64,000 nucleotides of DNA, from NCBI GenBank assembly GCA_006503535.1, contig QYRS01000005.1, positions 1,054,001 to 1,118,000 on the forward strand, in the 5' to 3' direction. The translations under genes were made by a program, and so were the position numbers. The notes below the pieces were generated by a model. It was not told where the DNA came from. It searched no databases and saw only the letters and a program-made list of their open reading frames with translations. Of the stretch, positions 35,705-46,072 are shown one piece after another. The DNA is from Arthrinium phaeospermum (taxonomy: Eukaryota; Ascomycota; Sordariomycetes; Amphisphaeriales; Apiosporaceae). Within the stretch, counting starts at the first letter, position 1. Every line of letters starts with the position of its first letter.

Positions 35705-35967
35705 ATCCAAACCGTGTCGCCGAAAGAGATGCAACAGTGACGTCGGACTTTATATCGAATTAGTAAGCAGCATACGGGCTCCAATTCACGGGGGTTCGGT
35801 CTTGTTCGGGATTGCCCATGTCGTGCAAGTGTAACCCCGAACAAAACGCAGCACCAGACACGCATTTTCGTCCCGTATATTACCAAATAATCAGATTGAA
35901 TATTTCGGTCTTGGCTGATACACCCTTGTCATACGTTACTGTCCATCCTATCTACACCGTGAAGAAC

Positions 35968-37055
35968 ATGGCGCCTCAAAACATGCGGGCGGTCGGTGAG
36001 TAGCCACCACACACGACGTACCCCACCTCCTTTTGGTCACTCACACCCCAGTTCCTGCCAGACATCCAAGGCGGCAAGGGCCCGGCCTCCGCCCTTTTCA
36101 TCAACGACGCCACGCCGGTGCCGGAGCCCAAGCAAGGCGACGCTCTGGTCAAGATCAAGGCCTTCGGCCTCAACCGCATGGACCTGCTGCAGCGCGAGGG
36201 CAAGTACCCGCTCCCCCCGCAGGCGCCCCTCACCCTCGGCGTCGAGTTCTCGGGCACCGTCGAGTCGCTCGGCGCCGGCGACCACGGCGACTTCAAGGTC
36301 GGCGACGCCGTCTTCGGCCTGGCGTACGGCGGGGCCTACGCCGAGTACATTTCCGTCTCGTCCAAGATGCTGCTGCACAAGCCGGCCCACCTGAGCTGGG
36401 AGCAGGCCGCCGCCATCCCCGAGACCTGGATCACGGCGACGCAGGCGCTGTTCCTCGTGGGCGAGTTCGCCGGCGCGGGCAAGTCGGTGCTGTGGCACGC
36501 CGGCGCCTCGGGCGTCTCCATCGCCGGCATCCAGCTGAGCCGCGACGCCGGCGCCGCCTCCGTCTTCGCCACGGCCGGCACCGACGACAAGTGCCGCTTC
36601 GTCGAGCGCGAGCTCGGCGCCACGGCCGCCTACAACTACAAGACGACCGAGGACTGGGACCGGCGGATCCTCGAGGCCACGGGCGGCAAGGGCGTGGACC
36701 TCATCGTCGACTTCATCGGCGCCCCTACTTCCAGCGCAACCTCAACGTCGCCGGCCGCGACTGCCGCTGGGTCTCCCTCGGCCAGATGGGCGGCTCCGTC
36801 CTGCCCGACGGCGTCAACATCGGGGCCCTGCTCTTCAAGCGCGTCCGCCTCGAGGGCTCCACCCTCCGCAGCCGCGAGCCCGACTACCAGGCCCGCCTGC
36901 GCGACAAGCTGGCCGAGTACATCCCCCACTTCAAGGAGGGCGGCGCCCTCAAGGTCCTCATCGACACCGTCCTGCCCTGGGAGGACATCGTCAAGGCGCA
37001 CGAGCTGATGGAGAGCAACACCAGCACGGGCAAGATCATCTGTACCATCTCGTAG
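35968..37055 (+). CDS. NAD(P)H quinone oxidoreductase, PIG3/TP53I3-like, with a one-base frame break
   Basis: Medium-chain zinc-less dehydrogenase that reduces quinones with NADPH. Exons 35968-35995 and 36062-37055, joined by a 66-nt GT-AG intron, give MAPQNMRAVDIQGGKGPASA. Landmarks are the GroES-like half (GVEFSGTVESLG) and the nucleotide-binding loop HAGASGVSIAGIQL, followed by TAGTDDKCRF and LGATAAYNYK, matching human TP53I3. The frame breaks at about 36717-36727, in or beside a C4 run. KGVDLIVDFIGA is read in one frame and YFQRNLNVAGRD in the next. Coding length is 1022 nt, and one extra base gives 340 aa with the spacing seen in TP53I3 (D-x-I-G-x-x-Y). It is therefore one base short, either an assembly error or a recent deletion. 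The ATG at 35968 is preferred; 35983 is also in frame. Confidence 0.88.
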
Positions 37056-37671
37056 GGCGGATTAGGTTCAAAAAGGAGTCATCAACAGGAGTCTTAAAGA
37101 AACTTCTCCTTATCATGATGGGCTTCTATAGTTTAATGAGAACTTTATGAATGGGAAAATAACTCTGCTCATGTACCCAATTTGATCCAGATACAGCATA
37201 ATACACAAGGGACGCTGTCGTGTTCTCATAGTCCACGTACCGTCGTCTTCTCAATCTATGACACTGCTAAACAGCGATTCTCCGCATATGCGTCGAGATA
37301 ATATACCCAGGTGATTGGCGCAAGGACGCAGCTAAGTTGCCCCTCGATATGAGACAAACGATAGCAACGGGAGGGAAGCTTTCAAAGAGTCGTTCAGTCA
37401 TAGGCATATCTGATCTTATCTCATTACTTTTCCTTCTATCCCTGCGAGGTATATCTTATACCTCGGACAAACCTGAAGTTTCTTGTACTTCGTTATGCAC
37501 GGTTATGCCGACTAATACCTTCATCATCCCTGAACCTCGCAGACCCTTGTCCTAGAAATGACCCGAGTGCCCTCGCGATTACATTGGTATGCATCGCTTC
37601 AGCAGCAACATACGAAACCACAATATTTTCAGGTCCCAGCATCTATATATAATATGCTATCAAATAGTCGA
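37056..37671. other. Convergent 3' spacer
   Basis: An AT-rich spacer between the tail-to-tail quinone oxidoreductase and RPA1 genes; nothing else is recognised. Confidence 0.6.
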
Positions 37672-39697
37672 TCATGAGCTCATGTCAAACTGCTTGATCA
37701 TCTCTGCTAGCTTCGAGGCCTCCGACTTGTAGTCGAGCGGTGTCGCGTTCATCACCTGGTATCGTATCCTGAAAAAGGGGCATTAGTTACTGGATGGTAC
37801 TACTAGCAGTAGGTTTAAAGTGACTTACTTCTGGTTGTCTCCGTATGTATCCATCTTTGCTCTCGCGCGGAAATTGAGCTTGGTACAGTTGGCAGCCTCG
37901 AACTTGGCAGCCAGCGCGGGCTCATCGTTCTCCTTCAACTCCATGGCCTGGTCGGCAGTCATGCCATCCATGATAATACGAGCGACCTCGTCAAAGCAGC
38001 TGAGCCAGAGTTGGCCAGTGTGGTCGTTGACGTTGATGCTCATGATGTAGCGGTATTCGGGTCGGGGGTGGTCGGCCTGGCACTTCTCACATCGCCATGT
38101 GCCGTCGCCTTGGTCGACGACCTTCTTGTTGCAATCCGAGTTCATGCAGGCAGGGTAACAGAAGTTTTCCTGGCGAATGTAGACAACGGTAGCTTTCAGA
38201 TTGAAGTAGTCGCCTCCCGGGTTTTCCACACCGAGATTCTCATCCTTGACCTGCAAGATGGACTTGGTTTGATCCGGACGACCTGTGGCCGCGCCCATGG
38301 ACATGGTGTTGTGTGTGTTGAAGTTTCCGCTGGCTCCTTGAGAGTCATACCAACCCTTGAGGCGGTGCGCCTCCTCGATATCAGGGTCCACAGCCATAGT
38401 ACCTGAAGACAAAAGCGATAGCGAGCGGCCTCCGAAGTCCGACACCTTCACGCCCTTGAAAGCCACCACAGACTCGGGCTGGCTGTCAAAGCTAGTCGCA
38501 GTCTTGCCCCAGACGGTAACACGTACCGAGAATTGGGAGTCATCGACCAGTGTTAGTTCTCGCTTATCGTATGGCTTCTGTGTCGTCTTGGAGACAATCT
38601 GGTTTACGTCACCAACTTCCTTCAGAACACCGACGACGTCGATGGTGCTGTCCTTCTCGACTTCCTGGAGGGCTTGGATGTTGACAAAGTTGTAGCGCAC
38701 TTGGGGCACGTTGGAGGTGTCCTCGGCCTTCTCGATGACTGTGTCACGCTCAAATGTCAACTCGTAGTCGTTTGGAAGATTGCTGAACTGTTTCTTGGCG
38801 AGTTGTACACGGCAGGGGTTGCTGATATAGTATACACTACCCTCCTGTAGCATATCATAGTACTGGTCGCATTGCTCGTTGAAGCCGGTTGCCTTGATCT
38901 CACCGCTCTCGTCAAGAAGATTGACCGAGAACAGCTTGCCTTCGCCAGAAGGCTTGTGCCATGTCTTGATGTCCGATTTGGCGGAAACTCGAGCCTTGAT
39001 GGTCCATTTGTGGGCATAAGGGGAGAGGGCTTCGATCGGGTAAATGACAGGACCGCCGTGGTTTGTCGAAGCGCTCTTCTGAGGCGCACTTCGAGAAGGT
39101 AGGGGCTCCGACTTGACTGCAGGGGATTCGGATTTGGCACCGTAGAAGCCTGATCCACCGATGGTGGTGTTACCGTCTCCGGCGGGCTTGGACTCAAAGG
39201 CAACAGGCTCGCCGATACGGTCGTGGGTTCCGAGATTGTCGGCAACCTCGAGGTCAAGAATAATCAGGATGTTTTTGCCCTTCACGGAATTGGCCTGGTA
39301 AGACTTGACCCGGACAATGCAACCTCGGACCAGCTGGTTGTCATGTATGACGTGGTTTGCTTCTGTTCGGTTGTTAGCAAGTGAAACTGCCCGGGGCGAA
39401 AGGGCAAGTTGATGTCACGTACGTGTTGCAAGCATGCACTGGACGTAGTTCCGTACGTCGCTGAGGACGACTCGGTAACGTTCGACGTTAGCTCCACCCG
39501 CGGGTTGAGCAGCCAGAGGCTTGATCTGGAGACATTGCAAGACGGGGACCGGGAAGCGCTGATCGACGTTGCCAGCGTCGTCGAAGACGGCCCTGTAGTA
39601 GGTTTTGTCAGCTTGCAGTTACAACTGAGCGTGGAGGGGGGGGGTCGTACTCTAAGGCGCCCTGCGTTATGGCCGACTTGGCCTCTGCAACAGACAT
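37672..39697 (-). CDS. RFA1: Replication protein A large subunit (RPA1/RFA1)
   Basis: Single-stranded-DNA-binding subunit used in replication, repair and recombination, in the nucleus. Exons in reading order: 39697-39651, 39592-39423, 39362-37829 and 37768-37672 (615 aa, normal length). All introns are GT-AG and in frame. The N-terminal OB fold (MSVAEAKSAITQGALE through RCNYVQ-like ERYRVVLSDVRNYVQCML) is followed by a linker. DNA-binding domain A contains KWTIKARVSAKSDIKTW and LFSVNLLDESGEIKATGFN. Domain B contains the STIDVVGVLKEVG and RELTLVDDS segments. Domain C carries the zinc ribbon CYPACMNSDCNKKV ... WRCEKC. The last exon supplies the C-terminal helix (ATPLDYKSEASKLAEMIKQF) needed for trimer assembly. 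The intact frame here contrasts with its broken GC-rich neighbours. Confidence 0.95.
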
Positions 39698-40642
39698 TCT
39701 GAAGTCAAGTTTCCAAGTACGAAGAACAAGATATGGGGAAGACAGGCGTTGGCAAGAGTATAAAGCGTGGAAGCGAGGATCTGTTCCGCGTTGCGTTGCG
39801 AGATCTGGAGGGTGGGATGGTGTTTTCGGGTCTTGTCGATGCGCCAAAAGTTGAGAGAGGAACCAGACGCGACATCCAGACGCGACTAGGCACGGGTTCT
39901 TGGAGCAATTGTTTAAGTGGTTTTCCCAAAGACCGACAGCTGGTAGAGCCTGGCAGCCTCAGTGCGCCCAGTACTGTCTCGGCTTCTTACCCACTTTGAC
40001 AGCTGAAGGAGCCACCCAAGCTCTAGGCAGCTACCGCGGGGGCAACCATTGATCGATTGCGCTGCGATGCGGCCCCGCGGGGCTGTTTTTAGCAGATGCC
40101 TGTATGTATCATTAGGTTAGGTACGCAATTAGGATAAATTCGGTAAACATGTAGAATCAGGCGGTGTTCAATGACTTGCATGTAACTGAATTGGACCTTA
40201 TGTAGTCTCAATAAGTAACACTAGAATGTATATCTCATGTACTTACATATAGTTGCTCAGTGTCGCTGTATTGTGGGAGGAATGCGTTTGAACTAATACT
40301 AGATAGCCTACGACGTCACCCCGCGATGCCATTCTGTGAAACCACCGCCGAACTCAGGGTCCTGTACTAATTACGGGCACTCCTCTGCATTCCATCCCGA
40401 ACCTCTTCGCGTCAACAATTTGCATTTCATACCGCGACCTAGCAAGCCAAGCAAGTTTGAGGGAAATTCGTTTGCTTGTTCTACCTACTTTATAAAAGCG
40501 CAACACAGCTGAAGGCAGTTCTACCCCAAGAAGCCATCAACATCGTCATCATGTCTGAGCCCGAGTTAGCAACGAAAGCGCCCGAGAGCGATGCGAACGA
40601 GACCATCATCCCAGGCGACCGCCTGCCCAGACAGGTCCTACC
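39698..40642. other. Spacer upstream of RPA1 and of the hydrolase remnant
   Basis: A shared upstream region of two divergent genes. An ATG at 40551 opens a 71-codon frame (MSEPELATKAPESD...) in a different frame from the hydrolase. It could be an upstream frame or a shifted true N-terminus. Confidence 0.5.
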
Positions 40643-41585
40643 ATGGGCGAGCATTGCACCACCGACAGGCCGACTCGTATGCTTGGCTCCATCCCCTGCC
40701 TACCTACCCATGAATCGGAAGACCACTTGTTGGGACCGTTTACTGACGTCGCGACTACTGTAGCTCTCGGCGAAACCCCCCGGGGTGAGATCCGCAAACT
40801 CGGCGAAGTCGACGTAAAGAGCCCCAAGAAGCCACCATCGCAAACGTGCTGGCCTAGCTAATTGAAACCCCCCTGGACGATCTTAGGCCTACATCTCCAA
40901 GCCCGCCTCGTATCCACCTCCCCGCGAAGCTCCTGCTGCTCCTGACGGGCGGCACCGGCCTGCAGTCGACCAACAACCAGATCCAGTCCGACAAGTTCGC
41001 CGACGAGGGCTTCGTGGTCGTGATGCCCGACCTGTTCGGCGGCGACCCGGCCCCCAACTCGGCCGCCCTGCCCGAGGCCGAGGCCTCGACTCCTTCCTCG
41101 ACAGCTTCAAGCTCAAGGCCGTCGAGACGGCCAAGTCCTTCATGATCGACATGTGGCTCGCGCGCCACACCGAGGAGAAGGTCATGCCACTGCTCGAGAA
41201 GGTCGTCGACGCCTGCAAGTCCGAGTTCGCCGACGCCGTGGCCGCGGGCGACGGCGTCTACGCCGTCGGGTATTGCTTCGGCGCCCGCTACGTGCTGCTC
41301 CTGGCGGCCGAGCACACGCTGACGCAGGCGGGATGGTCGGGCGCGCAGAAGCCCGCGGACGAGGAGGCTGGCGAAGCAGCGGGCGTGCAGAAGCCAATCT
41401 GGAGCATGAAGTCCAGGTTTATCCTGGAGTCCCACATGGTACGTACTTAAGGTCTCAGTATATTGATGACGGGGAAACTTACTTTGCTGCAGGTTTTGCG
41501 GTGATCGGCGATTACGAGGACTCATATCAAGGATGCGCAAGCCACCGCGCATGAGCAGATGTTGAAGTGGCTTAAGGAGCACTAA
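40643..41585 (+). pseudogene. Decayed dienelactone hydrolase family gene
   Basis: Exon 1 is probably 40643-40813 (MGEHCTTDRPTRMLGSIPCL). A 73-nt intron follows to 40886, and a second intact GT-AG intron sits at about 41440-41492 within VPHG-FAVIG. Family blocks are recognisable: LLLLLTGGTGLQSTNNQIQ, GFVVVMPDLFGGDPAP, SFMIDMWLARHTEEKV and the nucleophile block VGYCFGARYVLLL. The C-terminal blocks are EHEVQVYPGVPHG (with the His) and KDAQATAHEQMLKWLKEH. They lie in different frames: breaks occur near 40917-40927, 41083-41092 and 41520-41526. About 60 codons normally found between the nucleophile and C-terminal blocks are missing around 41397, including the catalytic-Asp block. The missing segment makes a dead or dying gene more likely than sequencing error alone. 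Confidence 0.75.
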
Positions 41586-42108
41586 GTGTAGCCCGGCGGT
41601 TGTTGTATGGAGTTTTATACCAGCCGGCGTTCAGGTCTAAATGTTTCCGTAACAAGACTTTTGATAGGCCAGTTTATCTTCTCGAGACTGCGATCAATAT
41701 GAAAGCAATTCCTTCATATGCCCTTTGGGGAAAGGAAATACAAATACGGCCTATTTTCATTGGCAAACGCGCCCGCGTAGACTTGAGTTTCACGTATATC
41801 CAGTCTCGTGGCTAGAAACTCATATGCGCTAGATGAAATCGATGAATCCGTTGAATCTGTGCAGCTGGATGAAACGATTATGGTCTAATCATTAATCATG
41901 ACATAGGTCGTCTCTCTAACGACGTATTCAGCCGACTGAAACCCTTGGCCCTTTTCCATCCTTCCGGACCGTTTATATGTTAGACGATTTTCTTTTGTTC
42001 CGGATCCCAATCATCACCCTGCATCCAACTCATAAGATCGTATCTCGTCAATATACAAATGAAAGGGCGATCCATCCTCGGAAAAGGGGTCGCCTGGTGT
42101 TTTAAGCC
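41586..42108. other. Convergent spacer
   Basis: A spacer between the hydrolase remnant and the zinc-cluster protein. AT-rich, with no gene seen. Confidence 0.55.
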
Positions 42109-43754
42109 TTACGTCAACCCCCCACACAGCGCCGCGCTCAGCTTGGTCCCCCTCTTGTGCCGCCACTGGCACTCCAGGCACTCGGCGGTGCGCTCCTCGA
42201 CCACGAGCCCGTCGTTGTCGTACCGCATGAAGTCCTGCCGCGCCTGCAGACGGCGGCACGAGGGGCACTTGAGCAGCTCGCCCGCCGCGACCAGGTGCCG
42301 CCGCAGGCAGTAGAAGCAGAAGCCGTACGCCTCGATCAGCTCGCTGAAGGTCGGCCGGTGCTTCTGGCAGCTCGGGCACGTCGTCTGCGGCCCAGCGTCT
42401 CGCTGTCGGCGCGGGCTCGCTCCTCGTCTTCTTCGGCCGTCGCGGCCGGCTTCCGGAGGCCGTAGGTCGGGCGCCGCTTGTGCTTTTGCCGCTGCTCTTG
42501 CAGGCGGCGTTCCCGGAGCTTCCAGGCGGGCCCGGCGGGGGGCTTGTCGTATGGGTTTTGGGCGCGGGCGCATGAGCGGCGGCGGTGGCGGTTGGGTTGG
42601 CCGCTGCTTCGGCTGTTGAGGCAGATCTTGGTGGTAGGCGGGAGACTCAAAGGAGGGAACCAGAGGGGGTATAGTGATGGGGTCCAGGGGAGGTGGACGC
42701 TGTTTTTGCTGCTGCCGCTTCTGTTGTGGGGCTCCTTCTGCTGGGGTTGGTGATGGTGATGGGCCTGGGTCTGAATCTTTAGCTTGGGCGTTCGGTTTGC
42801 AGACACCGTTTTGGGGTCTGGTGGGATAGTATTCAAAATGGCATCATGGGCCGTGGTCTGTCGCTCATGGTGGCCAGTCATCGAAGGGCGTTGTTGAGTT
42901 CTTGGTGGTGTTTCTTGGTTGGGATGTGGAACTTCATGATATGTGCGACTGCCATGGACGGCACGCATCTTGGCTTGAGGCTGGAGCTGGGGCCGAGGTT
43001 GAGGTTGAGCTCGCAACTTGGTGTTTGGATCCAATCGCTGTAATGGGGACGTAGGCTTTTTGATATAGCGGCCATGTTTAGGAAGACGGACTTGTGGATG
43101 ATAGGTCTGTAACGTCTTCGGAGGACGAGAAGAGTTCTCAAACTGCCCTCGGGGTTTGTAAGAGCCAGAATAGTACTGTATTTGCGGTCTCTCCTCTTGC
43201 CGCCGGCGTTGGTCTGATACAGCATGAGAGTGATGCTGCTGCTGCTGCTTCTTCATCCCGCGGCCAGATACCGCCGCCATTGCAGCAGCCCCTTTCCCTT
43301 CATGAGAGTAGTCCAAGTCGGAGTCCAAGTCCGGCCGCACTTTCAGCGACTGCTCGGGAGGCGTTTTCGACGGCTGCGAGGTAATCCTCTTCGCGCAGTG
43401 GTAGCAGCTCCAATTTTCACCAACTTTAAAGTTGACAATGGGGGCCTCGTGGCCTCCCTGGCGACACCACACCATCTCGAAGACGATCGAGGCATCGCGG
43501 ACTTCCTTCAGGCTCTTCGGCTGGTAGCAGTAGTCGCATAAGAAAATCTTCTCCTTCTTTGTCTTCTGGTACGGCAGCCGGCGGTGGACCGCGCGAGGCC
43601 GCATGCAGCGCTCGCAGATGAAGAACTCGTCCTTTGCGGACGACGATGAAGGCGGTGGTGTTGGTGCGGCGTCTGGTTCTGACTTGGCCGCCATGCTGAT
43701 GCCCGAGTCCTTGGGGGCGTGCCCGCGACGGTGCCGCGAGCTGAAAGACGACAT
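42109..43754 (-). CDS. Cysteine-rich zinc-binding-like protein of unknown function, with a one-base frame break
   Basis: I do not recognise the family. The ATG at 43754 gives MSSFSSRHRRGHAPKD. The N-terminal part has CxxC pairs in FFICERCMRP, IFLCDYCYQP and NWSCYHCAK plus VWCRQGGH, enough for two zinc sites. The middle (about 150-400) is Gln/Pro/His/Arg-rich and low in complexity. The C-terminal part has four more CxxC pairs in TTCPSCQKH, GFCFYCLRRH, LKCPSCRRL and AECLECQWRHKRG, joined by conserved-looking sequence, but in the next frame. The switch is around 42388-42394, at a GGGCC run. The span is 1646 nt, and one extra base gives 548 aa. I saw no usable GT-AG intron in the overlap, which nearly lacks GT on this strand. 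An arrangement of paired CxxC around basic segments suggests nucleic-acid or protein binding (inference). Confidence 0.65.
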
Positions 43755-44435
43755 GCTGGCCACCTGTTCGAATGGTAATGAAAGTCTCTTTGGCTATATC
43801 TCAGCAAAGCAGGTATTGAATGCGCACCCGGTTTTCTGGGTGCCGCCGTCGCTGACGTATTTGATGTCGCGATGGCTGGTAATATTTCGAAACACTAGCT
43901 CAAAGAACTAGACAAAAGATCTCCTCCTCCTTCAAGAACGCAGGAGCCCTCTGAAGGCCTAAGTTCCTCTTTCTTTCAGGAATAACGATGAGGCCGACGA
44001 ACAAAGGCATTGTTGTCCTGTAGCCCGTTTGTTTGGAGGCCAGATCCTTGTTTTTTGGTCGCCAACCTCTCTTACCTAACGATGAACCGAAACGCAGAGT
44101 GGACCGAAATGAAGTGAAACGAGTGCGATGATCGTCATAACAAAACCATTCTGCTACATATTCTCATCGCAGGTTTCCAGCGATGCAATGTTGTAGGGAG
44201 AGCTGGAAGTAAACAAATCCAGGGTCGTCGGGGGTGCGAGTACAGACATGAATAACAATAACAACAACAACACTGCAAAAAGTGAGACCCAACCAACTAA
44301 GTGGACAGGGATGGCAATGAACCGCGATTGACATTTTCGAGAAGCAAAAAAAGCTACGTAAGAATAATTATAGTCCCTCAACGGCAAGAAGCAAATGCGA
44401 ATGTCTCATGCCTGGCTCAGGTCCGAGAGGGTGAG
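43755..44435. other. Promoter region of the zinc-cluster gene
   Basis: About 680 bp between two minus-strand genes, with an AAC-rich stretch near 44250-44275; no gene is seen. Confidence 0.5.
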
Positions 44436-45286
44436 TCAATTGGAAAGCCACGACGGCGAGACACCTTGCTTCTTCGCCATGACCACCAGGTTGGGCGCCT
44501 CGTCGAGCAGCTCCGCCCACCACGCCTCGTCCGCCGCCTCGGGCCCCCCAATGCCCTCGGCGATCATCTGCCGCACCTCGTCGCGGCCGGGCCGCCTGTA
44601 CTCGAGGTCCGCCATGCCGGCCTGGGCCGCCGCGCGCTCGAAGACGTCCTTCTTCATCCGGAACGCGTCGAACTCGACCGCGGGGTCCGTCCGGAACCGC
44701 AGGTGTATCTGGAACCCGTTGTCGGCCTCGCCGCCGGGCAGGGGGTCGAGCCGCGTCTCGGTGACGCCGTACTTGCCGCCCTGGAGCCGGGGCGCCAGCA
44801 CGGCCTCGTGGTTCTCCATGGTGCCGACGAAGCGGCCGCCGGGCTTGAGGTAGGCGGCGACGTTGGCCCACATGCCGGCGAGCTCGGCGGCCGAGGGCGC
44901 GTAGTTGAGGAGCCACATGCCCAGCACCAGGTCGAAGCGGCCCTGGTCCTGCGCGAGGGCCGGCACCGTCTGCGCCAGCGGGCGCGCGCAGTCGGCCGCG
45001 TACAACTCGGTTCCGGGGGCGTGTTGGACTTGGCCACCTCGAGCATCTGGGTCGAAATGTCGACGCCGACGAGTCGGCGGGCGCCCAGGGCGTGCATGAC
45101 GCGCAGCCCGATGCCTGTCCCGCAGGCGAGGTCCAGGACCGCGATGTCCTCATGGGGCCCCACGGACTCGAGGGTCGAGGTCAAAAGGGGCAAAAGGGGG
45201 CGGATCCCTGGGACCCGCCATATTTCGTCGTACGAAGTTGCGAAACTGTCGTAGTGCGCCGGTGCTGAGCTCTCGGTGTTCGCCAT
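44436..45286 (-). CDS. Class I SAM-dependent methyltransferase with a one-base frame break
   Basis: Intronless. The ATG at 45286 gives MANTESSAPAHYDSFA. Motif I, AVLDLACGTGIG (about residues 49-60), binds S-adenosylmethionine. RLVGVDISTQMLEVAK supplies the acidic residue after strand 2. FDLVLGMWLLNYAP and AAYLKPGGRFVGTMEN are the downstream motifs of ubiquinone/menaquinone-type and type-11/25 methyltransferases. The frame breaks at about 45015-45019, in a five-base G run (plus strand). EVAKSNTPP is read in one frame, while ELYAADCARPLAQ continues in the next. The length is 851 nt, and one extra base gives 283 aa. The substrate is unknown. As with the other GC-rich broken genes nearby, an undercalled homopolymer is the simplest explanation. 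Confidence 0.85.
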
Positions 45287-46072
45287 GTTTCTCCGCGTCT
45301 TATTCCTTAATATGGGGCTGACAAGTAGCTGAGCTATGTTGTTGTTACTCTTGAACCTGGGCGATTTACTATTGATTTCCCACTTCTCGAACAAAAAGCT
45401 CCTACTTAGGGGATCTAAATGTCTCAACACCACAGAGACGAAAAGCCGGATCCTTCGATTTATGTACTAGTGGACGAGAGCGTAGACTCGATGCGACACA
45501 TGCATCCTGTGTGTGATGGGATGAAGTGGCTGCAGTGTGACGTGCGATGTCGGAATAAGAAATGATAGTCCGCGAATGGCGGTCAATGGTCATGGGAAGG
45601 CGTGAAGTCGAGTCTCAAGCCAGACTCGGGCGTAGTTCCACAACACATACTCGTGATTGTCATTCGGAGGACGTCCGATAAGAGGCTCACTCGAGGCTCG
45701 GGATTCGATTGGTATGACCAACGGACGGGATCATGCACGATTCGGTTAGAGTAAACTCAGATTGGATATGTGAAACCGGCCAACGGGTCACATTCTGACT
45801 GCCGCCTTGATCAGGGGGTACTACACACGCACGTTACTCTGTAAAGACGATATGGAATATATATGAGAGTTATCTTTTCTCTTGTCAATGGACTATCCAC
45901 TTTACTGGGTATTGCTGACCTGAGTTAATATTGTTGCTCTTCTTCAACCTGAGTCGTGTAGCTGCTCCATGCGTCTTTCTCTCTATAAGTGCAACCTAAA
46001 AAGACCGGGATAATTACAACATTATGAAGTGGTCTGTCTACGAGACCGTCGCGGTTGTGGAGGAGCGGGTTT
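45287..46072. other. Promoter region of the methyltransferase
   Basis: It lies between the methyltransferase start and the 3' end of the BAR-SH3 gene, both minus strand; no gene is seen. Confidence 0.55.

Larger units (their letters stand above)
30953..35967. other. 5-kb gene-poor spacer
   Basis: It lies between two genes pointing outwards, the GPI wall protein (-) and the quinone oxidoreductase (+). No frame resembles a known protein. It holds a 22-bp near-perfect palindrome, a T-run near 31999-32012, a degenerate CCAGTCCC-rich stretch at about 33636-33685, a three-copy 7-bp repeat, a CAG/CGG-rich stretch near 35549-35578, and a 35-nt poly-C run. Confidence 0.55.

Noticed and set aside
42388..42573. 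Intron joining the two halves of the zinc-cluster protein
   Set aside because: The overlap of the two frames almost lacks GT on the coding strand, so no credible GT-AG intron could be placed; a one-base break fits better.
44301..45254. 317-codon frame antisense to the methyltransferase
   Set aside because: Shadow frame. It stays open across the sense frame break, which is also what a one-base undercall in a GC-rich gene would leave.
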